Below are positions 27,146 through 35,351 of a stretch of 64,000 bases of DNA, piece after piece (the stretch's first letter is position 1; every line of letters starts with the position of its first letter). Source of the DNA: an uncultured Pelagibacteraceae bacterium (GTDB taxonomy: Bacteria > Pseudomonadota > Alphaproteobacteria > Pelagibacterales > Pelagibacteraceae); NCBI GenBank assembly GCA_902518835.1, contig CABYHH010000003.1, forward strand, positions 1-64,000, read 5' to 3'. Below the pieces are notes generated by a model. The model searched no databases. It was not told the DNA's origin and worked only from the letters and a program-made list of their open reading frames with translations. The translations under genes were made by a program, and so were the position numbers.

Positions 27146-28288
27146 ATGAATTTCGGACCTTCAAGGGCTAAGGCCTTAGAGAAATTAAATCATTTTGTAG
27201 AAAATAATCTATCAGAATATTCAAAATTAAGGAACTTTGACTTTGGGCCAGAAAACAGATCTAATATTTCGTGTTTGTCTCCATATATTACTCACGGAAT
27301 TATTAACGAGAAAGAAGTAATCCAAAAATCATTAAATAAATTTTCCTTTTCAAAAAATGAAAAATTTATTCAAGAAGTTTTATGGCGAACATATTGGAAA
27401 GGTTGGTTAGAACTAAGACCAGGTGTTTGGAATGATTATTTAATTGAGTTAAGTAAAATTAAGGAGGAATTTAAAGATAATCAAAATTATTTAAGTGCAA
27501 TAGAAGGCAAGACTAATATTGAATGTTTTAATCAATGGGTAAATGAACTCAAAGATAACAATTACTTACATAATCATTCTAGAATGTGGTTTGCCAGTAT
27601 TTGGATTTTTACCTTAGAATTACCTTGGCAACTGGGCGCAGAATTTTTTATGCAACATCTATATGATGGGGATGCTGCATCAAATACTCTTGGATGGAGA
27701 TGGGTAGCAGGAATTCAAACACAAGGAAAACACTACTTGGCGAGCGAATGGAATATCAAAAAATTCACAAATAATAAATTTAATAATTTTAAATTAAAGG
27801 AAAATGCACCTCCAAAAGTTTCTGAAAAAGTCTATCCCATTATAAACCAAGATTTTTATAATCCTCAAAATATTGAAAATAAAAGTCTATTAATTTTTGA
27901 AAATAACCTTTCTCTTGAAATAACCGACTTTAAAAATAATAAATTTATAAAAATTCTTTTAGTATCGAATAACAATGAAAATAGATCAATAAAACTTAGC
28001 GAAAAAGTATTGAATTTTAAATCTAAATTAATTGAAGATCAAAAAAAAAGGTTAAACGAGAAATCTATTGATTGTGAGATAATAGATATAAGTGAAATAA
28101 AAAATATAAATGTCGAGATTGTTGGATTATATCCTACAATTGGCGAAACTCTGGATTATCTAAATTTAAATAATCTAAAAATTGATTTTTTGTATAGAAA
28201 ACTTGATCAATATTCTTGGCGATATTGTAATAAAGGTTTTTTTAATTTTAAAAATTATATTCCTAAAATAATTTCAACTTTTGAGTAA
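27146..28288 (+). CDS. Photolyase/cryptochrome-family FAD-binding protein lacking the N-terminal antenna domain
   Basis: Starts directly at GPSRAKALEKL...NISCLSPYITHGII; VLWRTYWKGWLE; HNHSRMWFASIWI; DGDAASNTLGWRWVAGIQT. Confidence 0.88.
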   Translation: MNFGPSRAKALEKLNHFVENNLSEYSKLRNFDFGPENRSNISCLSPYITHGIINEKEVIQKSLNKFSFSKNEKFIQEVLWRTYWKGWLELRPGVWNDYLIELSKIKEEFKDNQNYLSAIEGKTNIECFNQWVNELKDNNYLHNHSRMWFASIWIFTLELPWQLGAEFFMQHLYDGDAASNTLGWRWVAGIQTQGKHYLASEWNIKKFTNNKFNNFKLKENAPPKVSEKVYPIINQDFYNPQNIENKSLLIFENNLSLEITDFKNNKFIKILLVSNNNENRSIKLSEKVLNFKSKLIEDQKKRLNEKSIDCEIIDISEIKNINVEIVGLYPTIGETLDYLNLNNLKIDFLYRKLDQYSWRYCNKGFFNFKNYIPKIISTFE

Positions 28289-28310
28289 ATTCTAATTATT
28301 TTTAAGTATT

Positions 28311-29012
28311 TTATCTCGCGAGTTTTATAAAAATATCACCCATACCAGCTTCTAGATTCTCTAAAGGAGTATTATTTCTAAATTCACAAAATCTGCCAGT
28401 TATATTGTGGGTTTTTACAAAATCAATTTCATCCTTTTTACAGCTTTTACCATTGTGTAATAAACCTATTACTATTCTACCATTCAAATCATATACTTGT
28501 TTTTTATTAATTTTTTTTCCATCACAAAAATAATTTTTATTAACTCTGGTTGGAAAATCTATTTTATCACAAGGATTTTTAATTGTGAAAACAAAAAATT
28601 TTTTAACACCATCTTTAAACTCATATTTCATTTGCTGAACCTCAGAATACTTCATGATGTCACACGAGCATGGAACACAGCATTTATAATAACTACCACA
28701 AATTTTTTTTTTAGTTTCTTTTTCATTAACAAATATAAAGTCAGGTTCACTATTAGGATCAATCAATGAACCAGATACAGCACAATATAATTTGTTATAT
28801 TCAACAAAATCTTTATAAGTAATATCTTTATCAATTATGTATTTAAAGAATTTTGGGCCTGCTGCATTTCTATTTTTATCAGGAAATATTCTTGACCAGT
28901 CTGTAATTAAATCTTTATAATAATTTTTTTCTGATGAATTTGTAATACTAGAGAAAGATAAAACTAGAATTAAAATAACTGACAATTTAATTACATTTTT
29001 TATAAATTTCAT
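28311..29012 (-). CDS. Secreted Cys-rich hypothetical protein
   Basis: Signal peptide; CGSYYKCCVPCSCDIMKYSEV motif. Confidence 0.7.
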   Translation of the reverse strand: MKFIKNVIKLSVILILVLSFSSITNSSEKNYYKDLITDWSRIFPDKNRNAAGPKFFKYIIDKDITYKDFVEYNKLYCAVSGSLIDPNSEPDFIFVNEKETKKKICGSYYKCCVPCSCDIMKYSEVQQMKYEFKDGVKKFFVFTIKNPCDKIDFPTRVNKNYFCDGKKINKKQVYDLNGRIVIGLLHNGKSCKKDEIDFVKTHNITGRFCEFRNNTPLENLEAGMGDIFIKLAR

Positions 29013-29168
29013 TTATTTACAATTATGATTTTAAATAATTAATTCTGTCTTTGTTAATAAACAACACTTTCTATTATTAAATATTGATAATTTATAGTTT
29101 TTTATTTTAACATTTGTCGCACTTAATTAACCTTTTAAATTATTGATTTTTTTTTATATTCAAACCAA

Positions 29169-29639
29169 ATGAAAAAAATTTATTCATTAATCTATTTACT
29201 AATAATGTTTGCACCATCAATTACATCTGCAAATATAATTAATAAACTCAATGAGTCTGGTAAGTTCACAAAATTAAATGAAACACTAATTAAATCAGGA
29301 TTAAATAAAAATTTAGAAGGCGACGGACCATTTACAGTTTTTGCACCATTAGATGATGCGTTCGCTGCAATTAGTGCGCAAACATATTACGGTCTATTAA
29401 GAGAGGAAAATAAAAAAAAACTTGTAAACATCTTAGGAAGACACGTTTTTTCAAAAAAAGTAACTTCTTCAAAAATAAATGGCGAAATAAAACTTAAGGC
29501 AATTAATGGTGAAGAAATAACAATCAAAAAAGTTAACGGAATAGTTTATATAAATGAGGCTGAAGTGGTAACAGCCGACATTGAAACCTCAAATGGTGTA
29601 ATCCATTATATAAATAGAGTTCTTCAACCTTTAAATTAA
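29169..29639 (+). CDS. Secreted fasciclin (FAS1) domain protein
   Basis: LEGDGPFTVFAPLDDAFAAI, GRHVF, IETSNGVIHYINRVLQP. Confidence 0.93.
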   Translation: MKKIYSLIYLLIMFAPSITSANIINKLNESGKFTKLNETLIKSGLNKNLEGDGPFTVFAPLDDAFAAISAQTYYGLLREENKKKLVNILGRHVFSKKVTSSKINGEIKLKAINGEEITIKKVNGIVYINEAEVVTADIETSNGVIHYINRVLQPLN

Positions 29640-31082
29640 TCATTTTTGTTTTAAAGTAATTGTTTTGTTTAATTCATTAACTGAAAATGTCTCAGTTTTA
29701 CCATTGGTCCATCTAACCTGAATTTTCATATTTTTTTCGTTTTCCCTAATTCCATAATGTGCCACTGGCTCCATTTGGCAAAGGTAACCAGATCCAGCAT
29801 CAATAGTCTTTGAATGTTTTCTTAAATTCGAAGTTAGTGTTACTGTTGCTCCTCTTGCAGGTGCACCATATTTATTTAAAGGTTTTATTCTCAAATATTT
29901 ATTTTTAGGATTTACTTTTGCTTTGTACAAGGACAATGGTTGTTCTTTGCTTTCTCCATGAGAAACTAGTAACTCTAAAATACCATCGTTATCTATATCA
30001 GCAACTGCTGCCCCAGTTCCATATCCTCTGGCTTCAAGACCAACTTGAAAATTTATTTGTTCAAATTTTCCACCATCTTTAATTCGAAATAATTTGTTTG
30101 GTTCTGCTATATTGTTCATGAAGACTTCATCATAACCATCGTTATCAAAATCTGCAGAAATAATTGTTCTGATTCTTGAAGGTTCATCAAAATCTTTATT
30201 TCCTATATCTTTAAATTCATTATTTTCTAAAACCCAAGCTCTGTGATATCCAAGCCAATTACCACTTAGGATATCTAATCTACCTCGATAATATATGTCT
30301 GACAAAGCTGTACCTCTGCCATTTTGCATTGCATCATCTAGCCTATAATCAAATGCAACATCCTCAAAATTTCCATTATTATTTTTAAAAAGAAAATTTT
30401 CTCCTCTCTCATTTGCTGCAAAGATATCTGCTCTTTCTGTCAAGATATGTCCTGAAACCACTGCTCTTCCACCAGTGATATTATCAAGATTTAATTTCTG
30501 AGCTTTATCTTTGATAAGTTCATTTTCAATCTCATAAAATCTCGTTGGTCCTCCATAATTCGCTACATAAATACCATATTCACCATCTCCCTTTCTATCT
30601 ACACAAACTACAGATCTTCCTGCTGTTAAATTTAAATTTTCTTTATTTTTTTCTAATTCGAATAAATCAAAATAATTATTATCCTTTATATCCAGTAATC
30701 TATCTGAATATTTTTTTGTTCCACTATACGTATCAGTGTTGAGAAAATATATCTCTTCAAATCCATCTTTATCTATATCGCAAGCAGCAACGCCAATTGT
30801 CCTTCTAAATTCATCAGAAAATTTTTTTTGATTTACAATGTTTATTAATTTTCCATTCTCATGTGATAAAGCTAAATTCAAATAACCAAATCCAGTGACT
30901 ACAAAATCAAAATTTCCATCTTGATTTACATCAGTGACGGAAACTCCATAACTAAGTCTTTTAGGATTATCAAAAATTTGGCTTGTTATATCCTCAAAAA
31001 AATCAGCATTAAGACTATTTGGGGTTAAAAGAAAAAATATAACTACAATTTTTTTTAAATGATAAGTTATTTTAGTTTTCAT
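29640..31082 (-). CDS. FG-GAP/VCBS repeat protein with ASPIC/UnbV (CRTAC1-like) C-terminus
   Basis: Repeated DVNQDGNFDFVV/DFDNDGYDEVFM/DIDNDGILELLV; C-terminal PARGATVTL...VRWTNGKTE. Confidence 0.9.
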   Translation of the reverse strand: MKTKITYHLKKIVVIFFLLTPNSLNADFFEDITSQIFDNPKRLSYGVSVTDVNQDGNFDFVVTGFGYLNLALSHENGKLINIVNQKKFSDEFRRTIGVAACDIDKDGFEEIYFLNTDTYSGTKKYSDRLLDIKDNNYFDLFELEKNKENLNLTAGRSVVCVDRKGDGEYGIYVANYGGPTRFYEIENELIKDKAQKLNLDNITGGRAVVSGHILTERADIFAANERGENFLFKNNNGNFEDVAFDYRLDDAMQNGRGTALSDIYYRGRLDILSGNWLGYHRAWVLENNEFKDIGNKDFDEPSRIRTIISADFDNDGYDEVFMNNIAEPNKLFRIKDGGKFEQINFQVGLEARGYGTGAAVADIDNDGILELLVSHGESKEQPLSLYKAKVNPKNKYLRIKPLNKYGAPARGATVTLTSNLRKHSKTIDAGSGYLCQMEPVAHYGIRENEKNMKIQVRWTNGKTETFSVNELNKTITLKQK

Positions 31083-31605
31083 TCTTTTTACTTTTATATT
31101 TTTTCATCCAATCACTAAATATTTCTATAGCATTTTCCATGTCCTCAGTTTTGTTAGGATGGTTCTTTGCTCTACCCAGCATGGTTGCAATTACATTAAC
31201 CTGGTAATTAATTGGACGATTTTTAATAGTTTTAATTGTGTAAAGTGCTTTTTCCTTATTTTTAAATCCCAACCCTTGAGTAGTGGTTTTAGGATTATAA
31301 TCTGAATACAATGATAAATTTATTGGTTTAAATTTTTTACTTAGTGGCATTTTGTCTATTATTTTAAATACCATTTTATAATTAAGTTTATTCATCATCT
31401 TTTTAGATTTTCCATCAAAACCAATTAGATTAATAGAAGATTTTTCCTTTTTATTAATTTTACAAATTAATTTTACATATCTTTTATGAAAATCTTTAAT
31501 TTTATCTTGGTATATCTTTTTCGTTTCTATATAAATTTTATCCTTATAATTTGAGGTAGAAACAAGTAAAATTCTACTTTTCCATTTGTATTTTCCTAAA
31601 TTCAT
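31072..31605 (-). CDS. Hypothetical protein with DUF4174-like N-terminus
   Basis: [18 protein letters not shown] pattern and position in photolyase operon. Confidence 0.6.
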   Translation of the reverse strand: MNLGKYKWKSRILLVSTSNYKDKIYIETKKIYQDKIKDFHKRYVKLICKINKKEKSSINLIGFDGKSKKMMNKLNYKMVFKIIDKMPLSKKFKPINLSLYSDYNPKTTTQGLGFKNKEKALYTIKTIKNRPINYQVNVIATMLGRAKNHPNKTEDMENAIEIFSDWMKKYKSKKNEN

Positions 31606-31733
31606 ATTTTTTTGCTAGAACATCTTTTTGAGCAATACTTAACTCTTTCCCAATTTAACTTCCATTTTTTTCGCCAGGTAAAAGGTCTTCTACAAATAAT
31701 GCAGATTTTAGAGGGAAGATTTTCTTTTTTCAC
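31602..31733 (-). CDS. DUF2256-like zinc-ribbon micro-protein (43 aa, GTG start), not in ORF track
   Basis: Reads [43 protein letters not shown]; CxxC...CxxxC; overlaps next ATG by 4 nt. Confidence 0.85.
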   Translation of the reverse strand: MKKENLPSKICIICRRPFTWRKKWKLNWERVKYCSKRCSSKKI

Positions 31734-33223
31734 TAAAGTGTATTTTGTTTAATAAATTTTTCTGCAGCTGGAAGAATTAATTTTTTTCTCTCAGTTTTCA
31801 TTTTATCAAATATTCTAACCATCATGGATAGTCTAGGATTTTTCAAAAAAAATTTTCTATTTCGATCAATAAATCTCCAATACAAACCATCCATTATGTT
31901 GCACCAATCACCTTTTTTAAAATCCATCATTTTCATAAAGTAGCTTGATCCACAAATATACGGTTTCGTAGCAAATATTCCTCCATCACTAAACAACCCC
32001 ATTCCATAAACATTTGGGACCATTACCCAGTCAGAGGAGTCTACAAACATCTCCATAAACCACTTGTAGACAACAGTTGGTTTTATCTCACAAAGATTCA
32101 TGATGTTGGATAAGATCATTAATCTTTCAATGTGATGAGACCATCCATGATTAAGAGCATTTTTAATTGCATAATCGAGTGGTGGTAAACCAGTTGTCCC
32201 ATCGTACCAAGATTTTTTCATTTTTCTATTTTGCTTAAAAAAATTTCCAGTTTCCATTTCATTTGAGTAACTTTGGTAAACTCCTCTCATAAATTCTCTC
32301 CATCCTATTAACTGACGCACATACCCCTCTAAAGAATTCAATTTAATTTTTTTACTTTTATGAAAGTCAAGAACTTTTTTGATAATTAGCTCAGGTGTTA
32401 TTAAGCCTAAATTGATATAGGGACTTAAAGCACTATGAAATAAGATATTATCTTTTTGATCAACTGCATCCTCATAATCACCAAATAAATTTGATTTTTC
32501 TTTGATAAAAAAATTTAAAAGCTTAATGACATCATTATATTCTGTTGCATGCCAAAAATTATCTGTTGTACCAGGATGATCTTTAAATATTTTTTCAATA
32601 ATTGGTTTTAACTTTTTTGTGTGGTTTGTTTCGTTAATTTTTGGAAATTTTGGAATGGAAATATTTTTAGGTAGTTTATTTCTATTGTCCTCATCAAAGC
32701 TCCATTTGCCACCTATTGGATTTCCATCTGAAGCCATTAATATTCCAGATTTTTTTCTTATCTCTTTGTAAAAAGTTGCCATAAATGGTTTTTTTGATCT
32801 AGAAAGATATTTTTTAAATTCTTCTCTAGAATTCAAAAACATAGGTGTTTGAGCTATATGCCAATCGATTTTTTCCTTTTTAAAAAATTGAGATATCTTT
32901 TTTTCAAAAAACTTATCTTCAATTTCAAAGCTGGAAATCTCTTTTATTTTTTTTTGGCTAATAATTTTCTTTAATTTTTTAAGATAATCGTCTTTAAATT
33001 CTTTATCTTCAATTTTTATGTACTCTAATTTAAATTTATCTTTCTTAAGTTTATCAGCATAAGACCGCATAGAGGACAGAAATAATAGTATTTTCTGCTT
33101 ATGATGTTTTTCGTATGTGCATAAACCAAGGTCTTCTGCCATAAAGAATACATGGTCTTTTTTGAAGCGGTCAAGGTATTTTGATGGAAATAGTTGATTG
33201 CCAAGTATAAAAAATAACTTCAT
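31733..33223 (-). CDS. Cryptochrome/photolyase family protein (PhrB/FeS-BCP-like)
   Basis: N-terminal [75 protein letters not shown]. Confidence 0.9.
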   Translation of the reverse strand: MKLFFILGNQLFPSKYLDRFKKDHVFFMAEDLGLCTYEKHHKQKILLFLSSMRSYADKLKKDKFKLEYIKIEDKEFKDDYLKKLKKIISQKKIKEISSFEIEDKFFEKKISQFFKKEKIDWHIAQTPMFLNSREEFKKYLSRSKKPFMATFYKEIRKKSGILMASDGNPIGGKWSFDEDNRNKLPKNISIPKFPKINETNHTKKLKPIIEKIFKDHPGTTDNFWHATEYNDVIKLLNFFIKEKSNLFGDYEDAVDQKDNILFHSALSPYINLGLITPELIIKKVLDFHKSKKIKLNSLEGYVRQLIGWREFMRGVYQSYSNEMETGNFFKQNRKMKKSWYDGTTGLPPLDYAIKNALNHGWSHHIERLMILSNIMNLCEIKPTVVYKWFMEMFVDSSDWVMVPNVYGMGLFSDGGIFATKPYICGSSYFMKMMDFKKGDWCNIMDGLYWRFIDRNRKFFLKNPRLSMMVRIFDKMKTERKKLILPAAEKFIKQNTL

Positions 33224-33250
33224 AATTAAATATAGCTAATAAAATTTTTT

Positions 33251-33961
33251 ATGTCAGAAAAATATATTGTTTTTGGTGCGACAGGTTCAATCGGGTCAAG
33301 TTTAGCAGAACAATTAGTGGGTTCAGGAAATAGTGTCCATTTAGTTGCAAGAAATGAAGCCGAGCTTAAAAATATTTCAGATAAATTAGAATGCTCATCC
33401 ACAGTAGCTGATGTTTTGGAAGATGGATTTATTGATAAAGTAAAAAACGATGTTTCAGAAACAAAGGGGATTGCTTATTGTGTTGGTTCGATTGATTTAA
33501 AACCACTGAGAATGGTAACTGAACAAGATTTTAATAAGTGTATGAAGTTAAATCTTTATTCAGCTGTTGAAACCATAAAAGGTTATCAAGATAGTTTAAA
33601 AAAAAATAAAGGGTCAGTCGTTTTATTTTCTACTGTTGCCGCTCAAAGAGGATTTACAAATCATGCAATAATTGCATCTACAAAAGCTGCTGTTGAAGGA
33701 TTAACTGTTTCTCTGGCTGCTGAATTTGCACCAAACATTAGAGTAAATTGTATTGCACCTAGTCTAACACATTCTAAAATTGCTGAGCCTATGTTAAAAA
33801 ATAAAGTACTAGCAGAAGGAATTGCAAAAGCTCACCCATTAAAAAGATTGGGTGAAGGAAAAGACTCTGCTTCTTTAGCTAAATTTTTAATTTCAGAGGA
33901 TAGTTCATGGGTAACAGGTCAAATCATTGCAGTAGATGGTGGAAGATCAAAGTTATCTTAA
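33251..33961 (+). CDS. SDR family oxidoreductase
   Basis: FGATGSIGSSLA, catalytic S...STKAAVEGL region, NCIAPSLT, VDGGRSKL. Confidence 0.92.
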   Translation: MSEKYIVFGATGSIGSSLAEQLVGSGNSVHLVARNEAELKNISDKLECSSTVADVLEDGFIDKVKNDVSETKGIAYCVGSIDLKPLRMVTEQDFNKCMKLNLYSAVETIKGYQDSLKKNKGSVVLFSTVAAQRGFTNHAIIASTKAAVEGLTVSLAAEFAPNIRVNCIAPSLTHSKIAEPMLKNKVLAEGIAKAHPLKRLGEGKDSASLAKFLISEDSSWVTGQIIAVDGGRSKLS

Positions 33962-33965
33962 AATT

Positions 33966-34268
33966 ATGTATATTGCGATGAATAGATTTAAAATTGTTTT
34001 AGGAAAGGAAAAAGTCTTTGAAGATATTTGGAAAAGTAGAGATACTCATTTAGATGGTGTTAAAGGATTTAAAAATTTTAATTTAATAAAAGGAAATACT
34101 TATAACGATTATTCATTATATTCATCCCACAGCACATGGGACTCAAAAGAGGACTTTATTAATTGGACTAAATCAGAGGCTTTTAGGCTTGCCCATAAAA
34201 ATGCTGCACAACATAGAGATTTATATTTAGGACCACCAGACTTTGAAGGTTTTGAAGTAGTTATTTAA
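33966..34268 (+). CDS. Antibiotic biosynthesis monooxygenase (ABM)/IsdG-like domain protein
   Basis: MNRFKIVLGKEKVFEDIWKSRDTHLDGVKGFKNFNLIKG; HSTWDSKEDFINWTKSEAFRLAH. Confidence 0.85.
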   Translation: MYIAMNRFKIVLGKEKVFEDIWKSRDTHLDGVKGFKNFNLIKGNTYNDYSLYSSHSTWDSKEDFINWTKSEAFRLAHKNAAQHRDLYLGPPDFEGFEVVI

Positions 34269-34273
34269 TTATT

Positions 34274-35341
34274 ATGAAAAAAATCTTCATAATAATTATT
34301 TATTGTACTAATATTTCAATTGTTAGTTTTGCTGAGGAATTTAATTTTAAAAAAATTGTTGATCTTAAATCTCCGTGGGGATCATCATTTATAAATGATA
34401 GAGAATTAATAATTACCGAAAAAAATGGTAAAATAAAATTTATTAACATTAATACAAAAAAAATCTCAGAAATTGAACATAATTTAAATTATTTAGTTCA
34501 TGGACAGGGAGGTTTGCTGGATATTTTATTCAAAGATAATTTTGTTTACATTTCATATTCTGAGGACAGGGGGATTGGAAAATCGAGTACATCTATTGCT
34601 AAAGCTCAATTCAATAAAAATAAACTCAACTTTAAAAATATATTCCAAGCTGAACCCCCTATTGACTCGGGTTATCATTTTGGATCTAGACTAGCCATAA
34701 AAGGAAATCAGCTTTTTGCATCAGCTGGAGAAAGAGGAATGGGAATGATAGCTCAAGATCCAAAAAAGCATCCTGGTAGTATAATAAGAATAAATTTAGA
34801 TGGCAGTATACCTAAAGATAATCCAAAATTTACAGGTAAATCAGAGTGGCTCGCAGAAATTTACCAAATAGGAATTAGAAACCCACAAGGTTTAGTTGTA
34901 TCTCCATTTGATAACAAAATCTATATGAGTAACCACGGCGCAAAAGGAGGTGACTGGTTTGGAGAGGTAAAAAAAGCTGAAAACTATGGTTGGAAAATAT
35001 TGGGTTGGGGTGGAAAAAATTATACTGGAACTAAAATTGGGCCAAAATGGAAGCCAGGTTTTACTAAAGCAATTCAATATTGGGTACCCTCTATCGCTAC
35101 CAGTGCAATAACCATATATAAAGGCAATGAATTTGAAGAATGGAATGGTCATGCACTAATCACTTCTCTCAAAGACAAATCATTAAGAAAGTTAATATTT
35201 GATAATAGAACTAATATAATAGAGGAAATTATTTTTAAAGATAAAATTGGAAGAATAAGGGATATACAGGTTCATCCAAAAAATGGAAAAATTTACTTTT
35301 TGGCTGGTGATAGTTTGTGGCTGATGGAGAAAAATTTCTAA
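34274..35341 (+). CDS. PQQ-dependent sugar (glucose/sorbosone) dehydrogenase-like secreted protein
   Basis: Signal peptide; GQGGLLDILFKD, GYHFGSRLA, GIRNPQGLVVSP, SNHGAKGGD. Confidence 0.9.
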   Translation: MKKIFIIIIYCTNISIVSFAEEFNFKKIVDLKSPWGSSFINDRELIITEKNGKIKFININTKKISEIEHNLNYLVHGQGGLLDILFKDNFVYISYSEDRGIGKSSTSIAKAQFNKNKLNFKNIFQAEPPIDSGYHFGSRLAIKGNQLFASAGERGMGMIAQDPKKHPGSIIRINLDGSIPKDNPKFTGKSEWLAEIYQIGIRNPQGLVVSPFDNKIYMSNHGAKGGDWFGEVKKAENYGWKILGWGGKNYTGTKIGPKWKPGFTKAIQYWVPSIATSAITIYKGNEFEEWNGHALITSLKDKSLRKLIFDNRTNIIEEIIFKDKIGRIRDIQVHPKNGKIYFLAGDSLWLMEKNF

Positions 35342-35351
35342 ATTAAAACTA

